A stretch of 64,000 bases of DNA, from positions 2,604,001 to 2,668,000 of the forward strand of contig OU452208.1 in NCBI GenBank assembly GCA_911728435.2, in the 5' to 3' direction. Under the pieces are notes generated by a model. It did no database searches, was not told the DNA's origin, and saw only the letters and a list, made by a program, of their open reading frames with translations. Positions 10,793-22,690 of this stretch are shown piece after piece; position 1 is the stretch's first letter, and the number at the start of each line of letters is the position of its first letter. Both the position numbers and the translations under genes were made by a program. This stretch comes from Apoderus coryli. Lineage: Eukaryota; Arthropoda; Insecta; Coleoptera; Attelabidae.

Positions 10793-11251
10793 TAGGGTTA
10801 TTCTTTCGTAGTGATTGATCTGAACAAGTGAATGTGAATAAACTGAATGTGATTATACTGAACTGAATATTTGGCGAAACCGAAAGATCATCTTTTTTGT
10901 GATTGTCTTTCACTTAACCTCGAAAACTTGTGAAAACAACCAAATCTGCTCTGAAAACTGGAAAATTATTTCTTCCATGATATTATTATCCATGTTTTAA
11001 ACTTTTATAATTTATTGGTTTGATTCAAAATCATATGCCAATTATTATCTCTCAATATTCAATACTTTTAGAGGTTAACTGTTAACTGAACGAACTAACC
11101 GGTACCTAGAGGTTGATCAGTAAGCGGCAAGGGGGTTAGGAATTTTAATCAGTTTGGTAGAAGTGACCGATGTCAAAAGAATACGCTCAATCGTGAATGA
11201 ACTGACAATTTTCAGATTGTTCACTTAGTTCAGTACGAAAGAATAACCCTA
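10793..11251. mobile_element. MITE with TA target site, 459 bp
   Basis: The block begins TAGGGTTATTCTTTCGTA and ends with the same sequence inverted, flanked by or including TA at both ends, as in Tc1/mariner-type miniature elements. Similarity continues weakly inward (GATCTGAACAAGTGAA against its inverted partner). There is no coding capacity. It starts 30 bp from the Copia insertion. Confidence 0.65.
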
Positions 11252-11872
11252 ATGAAAATCGTTGATAATTATAAAAAACATTAATTAAGGACTAATTATT
11301 ATGTTTATGCTTGCTTCAATTTTCAGTATTGATTGACAAATACCAAAGTAAATAATAATAAGCTAAGTGAAGTAAATGATTAATTGTAAATTTAAATTGT
11401 ATATAAAACTTTTTCACAAATACTGAAGAAACTTTAAAATGTGACAGATTTTAATTGAATCTTTTTGATTTATTTAATTAACTATTAACATTACATTAAC
11501 TAACAAATATGTAAACCAAACCTTAACTACAGAATTAGAGAGAAAGGAAAGAGATAGAGAAGAATTAAATCATTTTAAAGAAGCACTCGTCGAAGCTTAT
11601 TCTTCCTCCTCTATTTCACTGGTACGCAAACGATTTTTGAATGATGAAACGGGCGCCGCCATGTTCCTCCTTCGTTGTGCCAACTGTGGGAAAACAAATC
11701 TGGTGTTTAACTACGATTCGTCTATTAAAGTGGGAATTTTAAATTCAGTCCCACAGATCTAGAAACTTTTCTAGATCTGTGTTCAGTCCAATAAGAGACC
11801 GCTGTTTTATATGGGCAGCTGCAAAATATTTTTATTTATTTAGTTTTAGGGTTTATGTAAGTTTTATAAACA
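11252..11872. other. Intergenic, nothing identified
   Basis: AT-rich sequence. The only structure seen is a short hairpin near 11752-11781 with 13-bp arms (CACAGATCTAGAA and its complement). Confidence 0.5.
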
Positions 11873-11940
11873 ATGGCATGTCTTGTAAAATCGAGCAAAA
11901 ATTGTAAAAAACGTAGGCAAGAAGGAATTTTATTTCATCG
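11873..11940 (+). pseudogene. THAP-like N-terminal exon (candidate)
   Basis: ATG then 22 codons: two cysteines in the first eleven residues, a basic run (NCKKRRQEG) and ILFHR, followed by a strong GTAAGT donor. THAP zinc fingers start in this style and often break after FHR. No second exon carrying the later Cys/His pair is seen downstream. It could be the relic of a THAP gene or of a P-like transposase. Confidence 0.35.
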
Positions 11941-12129
11941 GTAAGTATTAATGTGAGCATAAGCTAAATATGCAAATATGCAGTGTCGTGTATTTAATTC
12001 TAGGGGGATAGGTAGTAAATTTTAATTCATAAAGTCAAAATACTAATTATTTCAATTGCTGAGGCATGTATATTGATATACTTAAGACGATACGCTGCTG
12101 TCAAGGGTGGAACATGGCGCCTTACTATA

Positions 12130-12995
12130 TTAGCCTAAGAATAAAAAGTGACAGGAAGGAGCTTTGCGCTGACTGTGGTAAATAAAATTTCTGCCGGAAA
12201 CGGCCATGTTGGACATCCACATTATAGATTCAATGTTTTGGTGGTTCGTTGTGCAAAGTTGTATGTTTTACGGTTTTTTGCAGTTTTGGATGCTTTAGTT
12301 ATTGAATATAAGCGAATTTTGTGTATTTATGAGTGAACAATTATTATACTACAATAATATTAACAATAGCATCAGTGTAAATACTTAAAATAGTGCTATT
12401 TAAAGACAATAATAATCTAATTCAAAGACAATAATAAACATGGTTAGTTGTGCAGCTTGTGGTTGTTCCCGGACACCTAAAAATACAAATCTTATTTTTT
12501 CGATGACATTTACAAAAAGATGGCTTGGTCACTGGCGTAGAACAGGTTAAAATTAGGAATATTTGCTATGTAAATAAAACAGACAGTTATGATTTATATT
12601 TAAAGGGTGTAGATTCATTTTAGATTTTGCATGATAAATAATAGGTATTTCCAATTGTTATTTTACCACGAGAAAAAATTATGTTTGTAAAAATACAGTA
12701 AATGACGAAAAAATAAGAAGTATATATACAAAATTAATTTTATTTAAAGGTCAATAAATAAGTTATTGTTTTTCTCAGTTTTGTTTATTATTTACCCTTT
12801 TCCCTACTTCCATCAGATTGAAAACATTTTGTATAAAATAGTAATGAATTCAAGAAATATTTGTTATTGCTTATTAATAATATTTTATGGACCTGCGCCA
12901 CTGTGAAACCGGATATACTGGTCCACCATATGCAACATCCATTCTGATCAGCATTTCTTGCTAGTATAGTCCTTCCTGTCATTTTTATTCAAAGG
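12130..12995. other. Possible decayed TIR element enclosing a second THAP-like start
   Basis: Near 12140 and 12980 there is an inverted match of about 27 bp around GAATAAAAA-GTGACAGGAAGGA. Between them, at 12440-12550, an ATG frame begins MVSCAACGCSRTPKN, again like a THAP finger start. P-element-like transposases carry N-terminal THAP fingers, so a decayed P-like element is possible, but no transposase body is visible. Confidence 0.3.
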
Positions 12996-13157
12996 TTGGA
13001 AACATGAAACATAGCAATGTTGCATGCCCTACCGACACTCGGTACTGTAGGAATACAATTTATGTGGGGTTAGGTTTTATATTTGAAATTTGAATATTAT
13101 ATACAATTTTAGGAATTTAAAAGCCTGTTTAGGTCTAAACTATTTGAAAGGTTCGAT

Positions 13158-13288
13158 ATGAATAAGGGCTTATTTACAAATATCCAAATATCTCTAATGT
13201 GTCATAAATGTTTACAAACTAGTGCCTATTTGAATGCAAATCAATTAGGTAATGCGATGAGAAAAGTATTGACACCTATAAGAAAGAA
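13158..13288 (+). CDS. RBFA: RBFA exon 1
   Basis: 43 codons plus two bases from ATG at 13158, with the targeting-peptide-like start MNKGLFTNIQISLM. It ends in MRKVLTPIRK, splitting a Lys codon at a GTATGT donor. Confidence 0.82.
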
Positions 13289-16200
13289 GTATGTGAATTT
13301 TTAAACATTAATATTACATTTTTGAATAGTTTCTGCTGTGACCTGTAACCTATTTTTTTATAGAATTCGAGGGTAATTAATATGACAACATAACAAACTA
13401 GTTACACTTTAAAGTCTGCAACGTTTCGTGTAGTGGTAGGTAACTGTATTTTGGTGCTCTATTACTCACGAATTCTCCAATCATAGATTAAACAGACTGT
13501 TTAATTTATGCTACAACTAATAAATTAGTATAACTAAATTAAAATGCGAACTTACTGTTATTTAATTGGTTTGTGATCTTTGCATGACTGCAAAACACAA
13601 ATCATAGTTGGTTCGGATTCCTTTCGGAATCTCACTATGTTTGTTAATTTGTGTTTATCACATTGAATCTGAATACAAAACGCTGTCTTGCTGTAATCTG
13701 CAACCGAAGAGACAAATTGAAGTCGAACCGGTAGAATCTTATCCAACAGAAATTGCAAAACTTTGACTGACTGGATATTATCAGTTAGTGTACTAAAAAA
13801 TGCATTGGACACACTACACTAACAATAATATGCAATCAGTCAAAATTTTGCACATTCTGCTTCGACTTCAATCTGTCTCTTCAGTTGCGGATTACCGCAA
13901 GACAGCGTTTTGTATTCAAATTTACTGTTATTTGTTTTCAGAAAGGCAATTTATTATGACACACCAGTACTACCTTCACCACATTCTGTAAGTAAAGGCG
14001 TTTTTGATGGTAATGTTGGTAGTAGTAAAACTACAATACCTAAGAGAGTAAATGTTTTGAATAAGTTGTTCATGAGACATATCACTGACTTGATGGCTAC
14101 AGGAGATCATGCACATGAAATTTTGGGACATGGAATTGAAATTAGCAAAGTAATTTAAAGGATAAATAAGTATCTCAGCTAAAGTTTTTACTTAGAATTC
14201 TTTTTATTAGGTTAAAGTAGCACCAGATTATAAAATGTTAAATGTCTATTGGGTAGCAAAGGGCACGTCAGATGATTATGTAATAGAAAAGCTCCTGACA
14301 AAAAATGCCGGTTATCTTCGACATGAATTATCTCAATTAAGACTTATGGGAGTAATACCATTGATAAAGTTTGTTAAAGGTTTGTAGACATTTGACTATA
14401 GTACAAAACAGCGTGTCACACCAGTATTCGTATCGATATGTATGTGGGAAACTATTGTGGAGGACAACATTTGCCGCGTTATTACCGATATAAGGCCACA
14501 ACTGTTCGAAAAAGTCTTCGAAAATTGGACCTCCAGATTAGACTACGTCCGAGCCAGCCGTGGGCGGTCATATGCCGGAAGTCATATTTAAATTATAATG
14601 CCAGAAGATTTCGAATTAAGTAAATTTAAAAATTCATCTTTGTTTAATTCCATTTCAAAGTTCTATACCTCTATAAAAACACCCTTTATTATTACAGCTT
14701 AGGATTCTACGCAAGATTTTCAATATATTTACACATACCGGCAAGTTTAACCTCGATTTTCTCTTGACCCCTGTAACATATTGAGATGATTTTTTAGAAA
14801 TGTAGCCTAAGTCGTAACAGGTATACAGAGAAAGTAATGAGTTACTTTTATCCAAAAATAGGTCATGAAATCCTGACTACTTTTCCATCTAGTCTCCATT
14901 TCAGGCCGATGATACAGTAAGCAAGCTCGGAAACATGGCGCTTGTATGTTTATAAAATAGTGGAGAACACGATTGTTTTTTTTTATAATTCATTTCATTT
15001 TAGATAAAAAATATGGGTTTGTTGCTGAAGTTGAAAATAGATTAGCGGTGGCAGATTTTGGAGAAGATTATGTGCCTGACAATACAACAGAGAAATTAAA
15101 ATGTGAATTACAAATATTTTCGCCATTATCGCTCAGTGAAAAGGTACCTATAGGAACTTATTATTATATTTTAATTTGCTAGTCAGAAATAGAATAGTTT
15201 AGTTTATATTTACTTACCATTTAAACTTAACAGCTTGACTGGCATCAATTTTTTTTAACAAATCTTTATTCAAATATTTCCCGTTTTACATACACATGGT
15301 TACAAAATTCTTTAAGCAGTGTTTACAGGCAACACTGGTCTCAAGAATAGGTTTAGAGAACCAAATCAACAGTGCTCACACCTATACACAAATCATCATA
15401 ATATTCTGAATAATATTTATGCATATATATATACAAAAATAACAAAACCAAAAAAAAAAAGTAATATCCCACACAAGATCCGATCACAAAAAGTAATACG
15501 ATTCATACAGATAATCATGACAATACCATAAAAAAACGAAGAAAAACGAGAAAATGTTGGATTAAAACAGAAAAAATGAAAACGGCAACAAGCAGGAGGG
15601 AGATGCAACTCACATAAAGGCGAGGCAGGTCCTCAACATCTTTTTGAAAGCTCTAAACGATTCCGCTGCTCTTACCTCCATGGGCAAACTATTATAGATA
15701 CTTGATGCTTGGTAAATGGGATCATATAACCCTTTATAAGTTCTAACATTCGCGTGGTAAATATTTTGTCTCGTTCGAGTAGTGACTATCAATTAATGCT
15801 TAACAGATTTCATTTACAAAGTTTGACCCTAAGAAGGAAATTGAATTCTCTTGATTTCTCTATCATTTAATACATGGAAAAATAGATTGTGCTGACTTAT
15901 TATCCAGATTAAATTTTAATGTTCCCCGAGTATTTGTCAGGAGTAGTAGAGTGTTTTTCACTGAACGAGCCAGAACTAATATTTTATTGAGATCTCCCAT
16001 TCATGTTTTCTGTAATAATTTTAATATCATTTGTGCTGGATGTGATATATTTGCTGATGGGCTTCGGGAACTTATGCAATATGCGGAGTCCTGTTTGTCA
16101 TGAGTGTACTCGTCTTTGTTTTTTGTTTTATTTTGTTTTTTTTTTTGAAATATGTGTACATTGAATTTTGCTAGTATAATTGAATTGTCTACATTACTTG

Positions 16201-19027
16201 GCGTTCGCTTATTTTGTTACTACTGTTAATTATTATCATGTGTGCCCACTTGAATTTGTTTATTTTAAATTTAAAATTGACTAGTGCCAATATGATTTTG
16301 ATTGTCAGTTTGTTTAACTGTGATTAGCTTTATTTTTAACTTAAAAGTATTTTTATTTTGTAGAAATCGCTTACCTTTCCGACTAACACTTGGGCATAAA
16401 TACCTTTTTATTTTAAGGCAAAAATACAACAACTAGAAGCTGAAAATCCAATAGATGATGAAGAACCATTACCTGAAATGCCGCAAAATGTTTTAGGTTT
16501 GAATCATGCAGATATCTTAAGCCGCGTAAGAGCCAATATAATTATAACTTTTATTTGAAATATGTTTGAACATGTTGAAATTTACAAATAGTTAATTTCC
16601 AGATTAACAAATCACTGAAAAGGTCGGAAGCTCCACATAGATATAATGTGGATGCAGACGAAACTCCATCTGACTCTTGGGGCGATTTCAAGCAGAGCCA
16701 GCCGATAAATGAAAATCCCGTACAGTTCGATAGTGGAGATAATCAAAGACTTATGTTCCAGAAGTTTTTACTTCAACGACAGGTGAGAGTGAATTACTTT
16801 AATTGGGACTACTAATAACATAAGAATAGTAACATCTCGGTACTAGTCTAAAGAATAGTTGACATTCAATAATAGTCAACAAAATTTTAAATAAATCTTT
16901 TTTGGTCGTATAGAATTAACTCTCACGAGACGACGCAAAAATTGTGTTTACATGTAATATTTAACTACGGGGTAGTGGCACAGGGAGCCTAAAAATCCAG
17001 CTGAATTTATTAATGATAATAATTCTTCAATATACATACAAACCCTCGTACAAAAAGACACTCCCATCGCTTAGGTGTACGAAAAACACGATGCTGCATC
17101 TTATCTCACTTTATGTTATCACCAAACAGTTTATCCAGTGCTGTAAGTTGTAGATTGTTTTTCGGAGTCGTTTAGGCGGTTTGGCCTCCCCTCACTTCGA
17201 CCTGCAGAAGATCTTTTGTGAATGACTCTAATCTATGAATTGCCCAGCTGTCCCACACTTTTTATAAAGTTGATGATTTCTCTGAGGGCTAAATTCCTTG
17301 CCTCGTCGGGTGTTAGAGTCACCCCTCCAAGGAGTTTTAGCCTTTTGCAGAAAAGTGCCATGCATTCGCAGAGCACGTGTTCTGTTGTCTCTGTTGCGTC
17401 TTCGCAAAACCGACAAGTGTCGTCCTCGGTTAGGCCCATCTTTTTGAGATGGTACTTCACTGGCTGGTGTCCCGTAAAAAGGCATGTAATTCGCCTTAGG
17501 TCGCTTCTCTCCAGTTGGATAAGCTTCCCTGCGTTGGCCTCTGAAGGTTTGATAAACCTTTTTGATTGTCTTAGGCCTGGAGTGTTTCTCCAGTAGGACT
17601 TAAGTTGGTCCTTTTCCCATCTCCGAAGTTCTTCCTTCATATGGCTTTTTGGAAGGCCAAAGATGGGTTCCGGGCCGCAGAACGGAGCGTTTGCGCCCTC
17701 TTTTGCAAGTTGGTCCGCCGCTTCGTTCCCCTCCATGCCTTCATGTCCTGGCACCCATGTCAGAGTAATCTTTTTCCCCTGAGCTGCCAGTTGCTTTAGG
17801 GTCTGTTTGCATTTCCATGCTAGCTTTGACGTGAAGGTGTAAGACCTCATTGCTTTTAACGCAGCTTCACTGTCTGACATAATATTGATCTGCCGTTCCG
17901 GGATGCCTCTCTGCAGGCATTCTTGAGCACAACGATTAATAGCGTTGATCTCTGCTTGGTATTCCACTATATTTAGTGGGACTTTTCCCGAGAGATTCAG
18001 AGAGCCTGCAATTTGGCCCGTATACTCCCGTGCCAGTGTTGTAACTTACAAAACATTTAGACGATTTATTTATACACACCTATCTCTACCAGTTTTATAA
18101 AAAGAAGGCTCTCCACGACCCAAAAATAGAACCAGTTAGTATCCTGCAAGTTTAACCACCGTCAAAGAGTCCAAACAAATTACTTTAGTTTATTAATTAA
18201 CATTTTATTCGGTATCGGTGTTGTAACTTACACAAAATTTAGGCGATATATTAATATACACTTATCACTACAAGTTTTATCCAAAAACTTTTTTAATCAA
18301 GCACAATAAGCACTGATTTAATTAGACCGCGTGTTACAATGTAACAATCGACTTGGATTCCACGTTGCCAAATTTCCTTGTTCATGGCGGTTTAATATCA
18401 CAGTAAATTATTTGAAATATTTTTATCGCCGATTATACAGACAATTTGAACTCCAACTACTAAAAAACCGACTCTACTTGATTCAGAAAAGGCTAATGTT
18501 AAAACCTTCAAACTTTTAAGCGACCTAACAGCATGTTTTAAAATGGATATTTTGCATTAAAAAAAAATAGGAATTTAATATTTAAACCAATAGGTATTTG
18601 TATTCGGGAAATATTCCCCCGAATTACACTCGTGCATCAAAATATCCAGATAATTTTGCATTCTAGCGTGTTGTCTTGGAAAAACTACATTCGGGCATTT
18701 TCATATTTTGTTAAGACTCCTCCACCTTCGGTGTCGGACTCTTTCTCCAAAATATGAAAATGCACTCATGCAGTTTTTAGACAACACGCTGTCATGTAAA
18801 ATTATCGGTAATTTTGATGCACTTGTGCAATTACTTCCGAAAATTTTTTGCAGATATTACGCAATAAATCAAATAGCGACTACAAAAACTATTCACCGGA
18901 CATTGAAATGTTAAAAGAAGAATTGGAACAAAGACGTTTAATTAATGAAGATGATGGTGAACGTAGTAAAATAGAAGAGGACTATATGGATGAAGATTTC
19001 GAACTCAGCGATGAATATAAACATTAA
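13158..19027 (+). CDS. RBFA: Ribosome-binding factor A, mitochondrial, complete, 7 exons
   Basis: Matures the small mitochondrial ribosomal subunit by binding its rRNA near the 3' end; bacterial homologue RbfA. Exons: 13158-13288, 13942-14149, 14211-14379, 15004-15143, 16418-16525, 16603-16782, 18854-19027. All phases agree and give about 369 residues, close to vertebrate RBFA. The N-terminus is rich in K/N/S/T/Q with no acidic residue in the first 40, as expected of a matrix targeting peptide. The RbfA KH-type fold spans roughly residues 75-200: RVNVLNKLFMRHITDLMATG, the strand DYKMLNVYWVAKG, LRHELSQLRLMGVIPLIKFV, and FVAEVENRLAVADFGEDY. The C-terminal third is acidic/coiled and poorly conserved, as in animal homologues. 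Introns 1, 4 and 6 hold mobile-element debris. The donor after exon 3 (GTTTGT) is weak. The identification is strong. Confidence 0.9.
13671..13917. repeat. Hairpin element in RBFA intron 1
   Basis: Arms at 13671-13792 and 13815-13917 are imperfect inverted copies (outer ends GAATACAAAACGCTGTCTTGC), separated by about 22 bases. The right end is 22 bases from the exon 2 acceptor AG. Confidence 0.7.
13942..14149 (+). CDS. RBFA: RBFA exon 2
   Basis: It opens after TTTGTTTTCAG and encodes AIYYDTPVLPSPHS and the first RbfA helix (NVLNKLFMRHITDLMATGD). It ends in phase 0 before GTAATT. Confidence 0.88.
14211..14379 (+). CDS. RBFA: RBFA exon 3
   Basis: Core of the RbfA fold (DYKMLNVYWVAKGTSDD and the following helix). 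The acceptor is TTTTTATTAG. It ends one base into a codon before GTTTGT. Confidence 0.9.
14455..14593 (+). pseudogene. C-terminal scrap of a DD(E/D) transposase in RBFA intron 3
   Basis: The plus strand reads ITDIRPQLFEKVFENWTSRL followed by VRASRGGHMPEVIFKL and a stop, the C-terminal style of a Tc1/mariner-related transposase widespread in insects. The rest is absent. Confidence 0.55.
15004..15143 (+). CDS. RBFA: RBFA exon 4
   Basis: It completes an Asp codon and encodes KKYGFVAEVENRLAVADFGE, the end of the RbfA domain. The donor is GTACCT. Confidence 0.9.
15600..15800 (-). pseudogene. LINE C-terminal fragment in RBFA intron 4
   Basis: The minus strand encodes RTRQNIYHANVRTYKGLYDP followed by IYNSLPMEVRAAESFRAFKK, the extreme C-terminus of a LINE ORF2. 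5'-truncated. Confidence 0.6.
15815..16105 (+). pseudogene. LINE C-terminal fragment, opposite strand
   Basis: The plus strand, with stops, encodes SLTLRRKLNSLDFS, LLSRLNFNVPR, VFFTERARTNILLRSPIHVF and a terminal helix. It is a related C-terminal LINE domain in the opposite orientation, also in RBFA intron 4. Confidence 0.6.
16418..16525 (+). CDS. RBFA: RBFA exon 5
   Basis: 36 codons, phase 0 at both ends, acidic (AENPIDDEEPLPEMPQNV). The acceptor is TTTTATTTTAAG and the donor GTAAGA. Confidence 0.85.
16603..16782 (+). CDS. RBFA: RBFA exon 6
   Basis: 60 codons, phase 0, ending QRLMFQKFLLQRQ. The acceptor is TTAATTTCCAG and the donor GTGAGA. Confidence 0.85.
17222..18037 (-). pseudogene. LINE RNase H domain and C-terminus (R1/I-like)
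   Basis: The minus strand is open from 17967 to 17233 (244 residues). It shows RNase H (VEYQAEINAINRC, IMSDSEAALKAM, TWVPGHEGMEGNEAADQLAK) and then a cysteine-containing tail (CRFCEDATETTEHVLCECMA) typical of I/R1-type LINEs with a 3' RNase H. Homology continues weakly to about 18037, where the copy is cut. No reverse transcriptase remains. It lies in RBFA intron 6, antisense to the gene. Confidence 0.82.
18038..18288. repeat. Diverged direct repeat in RBFA intron 6
   Basis: About 68 bp starting GTGTTGTAACTTACA occurs at 18038-18105 and again, diverged, at 18218-18288. Function unknown. Confidence 0.45.
18619..18839. repeat. Hairpin MITE-like element next to RBFA exon 7
   Basis: Inverted arms at 18619-18710 and 18749-18839 share AAGTGCATCAAAAT-type outer sequence and an inner GCATTTTCATATTTTG. 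It is AT-rich and non-coding. Its right end is 14 bases from the exon 7 acceptor. Confidence 0.7.
18854..19027 (+). CDS. RBFA: RBFA exon 7 and stop
   Basis: 57 codons and TAA, with the acidic helical tail LKEELEQRRLINEDD. The acceptor AG lies only 14 bases from an inverted-repeat element. Confidence 0.85.
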   Translation: MLRNKSNSDYKNYSPDIEMLKEELEQRRLINEDDGERSKIEEDYMDEDFELSDEYKH

Positions 19028-19061
19028 TATAAATAGTTCACATATCAAATGAAATGGATAC

Positions 19062-19067
19062 AATAAA
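19062..19067 (+). promoter_or_regulatory. RBFA polyadenylation signal
   Basis: AATAAA 35 bases after the RBFA stop, the first such signal downstream. Confidence 0.65.
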
Positions 19068-20366
19068 AATTAAACAAAATAATGCAAAAATCTAGTTTTT
19101 ATTTCTTTATTTTAGTCAACAATTGTAGTTGTGTACAAATATTTTCTTTTTCTTCAATTAATAAAAATTTAGGAATTTAACATTTTTTTTATTTTATATA
19201 TACATATTATCCAATCAAGAAATTTATACTTGATATAGTTTGAAAGAATATTAGGGAATACGAAGAATAATACTTAAACTAATTATTCAAAAGAAAATAA
19301 TACAAACAGATATGCCACGTAATATGCAAAAATATTCAAACTGTATTTTAATTCAAGATTAGGCCATAGCAAGAATGGACAGTATGATACAGATAGGTGT
19401 GGATGAAAATCACTCGCAATACACTCGAGAACATGAAGGATTGGTTTCAAAAAACAAACATGTCAGGAATTATATGTGTAAATATGCAAGAGTAAAGTTT
19501 ATACCAATAAACTTGATTACTATTACCATTTTTATGAAATTTTCGTTAGAAAATGTAGACTTTTAAGTCATGTCTATTTCGCAAATAATGTTCTTGCAAA
19601 AATATTTAATTATCAATTAATTTTTAAACTAATAAACGGTTTAGCCGTAATAATATTTAAAAATTAAGAAAACTAATACATCAAATATTAAATTGACTAA
19701 TAGTTATTTGCAACTAATAATTATTAGCAAAGGTAAAGTATATTTGTGAAGACAAACCTTTAATTCACTGAACATAATAACCTTGCAAATTAGAACAATT
19801 CACTAGTAAGAAATGGACAAATTCTATTGAAATTTTTTATTTCAGCAGGTAATAGTAATATGAACGAAAGAATAAACCCTTCCTGATCTGTTATGTTGAC
19901 GCTTTTTGTAAATAATGCAGAAAAAAAATAAAACAATGGGCCAGTTAATATGGAATTTCCTCAACAAGCCGATACCGACATAAACACGAGTTGAATCGGC
20001 ATATTCGAAATTACAAGATATAGTAAAACTTAAGAACAATTTTTGTTTGTGAAACTATCAGAAAATCACGTCAATTAACTATAGTATCGAGGATTTTAGT
20101 GATCCACCCTATAATTAGAGTAACTGCCGTTAACAAGATCTTAAAAGTTACTACAAAGAAAAAAAAATAGAATTGATCTATATAAGTATTGCAAAAATTC
20201 TGGTATTTTTAAATATTAAAATAGTGGAGAATTATGTATGATGTCTGATTAAAATAACATAAGTTTGGTTGGTACGCTAAATCGAATAAGCCATTGATCC
20301 CAAACATCGATCTAAATAGGAGATAAACTACCGCTTTTACCTGTTCGATATCTGTTATAGTAGTAG
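19068..20366. other. Intergenic, no gene seen
   Basis: AT-rich. A minus-strand open frame at 20209-20427 partly overlaps the inverted repeat that follows and looks like nothing I know. Confidence 0.5.
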
Positions 20367-22690
20367 AAGATCCGAACCTAAATCGACCTTCACCGAGCTG
20401 ATAATAGAACGAAACATATTTTATCATGAATTTAGTATATTAGAAAACATATTAAAAATGGGTTCGCTAAAAAAATCCTGGACAGACTATTTTTAATTAT
20501 TTTTCAAAAAATGAGTTTTAATTAAATGTTGCAACATCAGGATAATAAAAAAAAATTGTCCTGACTGAAAGTATAAAACGTATAGAATGTGCAGCCGTTG
20601 GGTTGTCTACTATTTACCTGGGCGAACTACTGGGTTGTCATGTGTACACATGTATATCGATGCCAGTTACTTTCACTGGTTGGATAATTAAAAATATTTT
20701 ATATCATCATAACACGTTGATATAGGGTTGTCTGCGAAAATTCCTATTAGGGGTTTGCGAATTTTAAAGATTTTAATTTCAACGCGAGTGGAAATGTGTG
20801 ACAGAGAGATCCGAGGTAAGTATACTGTGTAATAATAAAGGACCCAACATCGCAGTCGGTTGTGATGGGACCCTGAATAGTAGAAAGTGCGCAGGCTCGG
20901 TGTGTAAACTATGGAGGGTAGAGGTACCTCTACTACCCTTCATATAGTAACCAGTGCGTGTTATTTTGGAGTAGCTAATGACTTATAATATTATATTTTC
21001 GTAAAAAAAAACTTTAAATATCATGAAGTTGAACTAACCGAAGCAGTACTCGATTTTGTTGGTTGCCACACCACGTGTTAAAAAATTTAACCGTTCTAGG
21101 AAACAAATACAACGAAGAATTTAAAATTTTTTGTACAGAGTATTCAGTAAGTACAGTATATAGATCCTTTTGATTATTATCTAATAGAATTCGAAATAGC
21201 ACAATTCGAACGTTCGGCATTTTATAATAAAGGAAAATCAGGTCATTTAAAATATTTTCAAAAAATTGGAATTATCAAACTATTTTTGCGTCATTGACTG
21301 ATGAAGCTGATATTTTCATCAATGAAAAAATAAATGCTGTTCAAGAGTTTACAGCAAAAATGTATGGCGTGAGTTAATGATGCCAGAATTCGTATTTTTA
21401 TAAAGAAGTACGGCGCAAAAGAAGACAGCGAACAACTTTTAAAGAAGATTAAAAGTTTTGACTCCAACTTTATACCGCCATGTTGGATTTCCCTACTACA
21501 AAAAAATTTAAGAACAATATATGTAAATTCTATGTGGCTTAATGCAACTGATTCTACATGTGCGAAGTCAAATCCTGAAAACTATGGTTGGCATTTTGAT
21601 GATTCTTAAAACCAACAGGTTTTATCGGAGATCAAACTCCTTTGAACATCCAGGACATTGTCGAAATGGAAGCAAATGAGGAAGAATCCTAATGAATCAG
21701 ACGAATTCGAGAGTCAAAATAATACTTCTGATGAATCAGATATTGAATAGAAAATATTTATTAGAATTTATTTTTCATTAATATTATTTTTGTATTTATA
21801 CTGTTTTGTAATAAAATTTTAAATCGTAGTACAAGATGTCTAGTCTATCTTTTTTGTTATTTTTTAATTTAAATTTTCGACTGTCCACTTTGTTTCTATT
21901 TCCAGAAAGAGCAAAAAAATTTCAAAGTTAGTAATTGATATTTTTATTGTCTATTATAGATATATTATTATGGTTATAACTCAATATATTGATATTATAT
22001 TGTTTTATATATTAGTATTATATTAAATATAGGTATTTAATTATTATGTAATTAATTATTTTTTTTGCTCATGAAATATCAGTTGCTCCAAAATAACACG
22101 CACTGTTTACTATATGAAGGGTAGTAGAGGTACCTCTACCCTTCATAGTTTACACACCGAGCATGCGCACTTTCTACTATTCAGGGTCCCATCACAAGCG
22201 ACTGCGATGTTGGGTCCTTTATTATTACACAGTATACTTACCTCGGATGTCTCTGTCACACATTTCCACTCGCGTTGAAATTAAAATCTTTAAAATTCGC
22301 AAACCCCTAATAGGAATTTTCGCAGACAACCCTATATCAACGTGTTATGATGATATAAAATATTTTTAATTATCCAACCAGTGAAAATAACTGGCATCAA
22401 TATACTTGTGTATACCTGACAACCCAGTAGTTCGCCCAGGTAAATAGTAGACAACCCAGGGGCTGCACATTCTATACGTTTTATACTTTCAGTAAGGACA
22501 AAAATTTTTTATTATCCTGATGTTGCAACATTTAATTAAAAATAATTTTTTGAAAAATAATTAAAAATAGTCTGTCCAGGATTTTTTTAGCGAACCCATT
22601 TTTAATATGTTTTCTAATATACTAAATTCATGATAAAATATGTTTCGTTCTATTATCAGATCGGTGAAGGTCGATTTAGGTTCGGATCTT
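20367..22690. mobile_element. Long-inverted-repeat element carrying a transposon ORF remnant
   Basis: Arms of about 620 bp (20367-20985 and 22075-22690) are close inverted copies, with outer end AAGATCCGAACCTAAATCG. The 1.1-kb centre contains, on the plus strand with several stops, MYGVS, KYGAKEDSEQLLKKIKSF, FIPPCWISLLQKNLRTIYVN, PENYGWHFDD and an acidic C-terminus. This resembles a C-terminal region of multi-domain ORFs common in insect transposons, which often continue into a CXC (tesmin/TSO1-like) zinc domain. No clean target duplication could be read. Confidence 0.75.

Noticed and set aside
20209..20427. A minus-strand frame (GEGRFRFGSSTTITDIEQ) as a host exon
   Set aside because: Its 5' half lies in the outer arm of the inverted repeat and recurs at the other arm, so it belongs to the element; I could not match it to any family.
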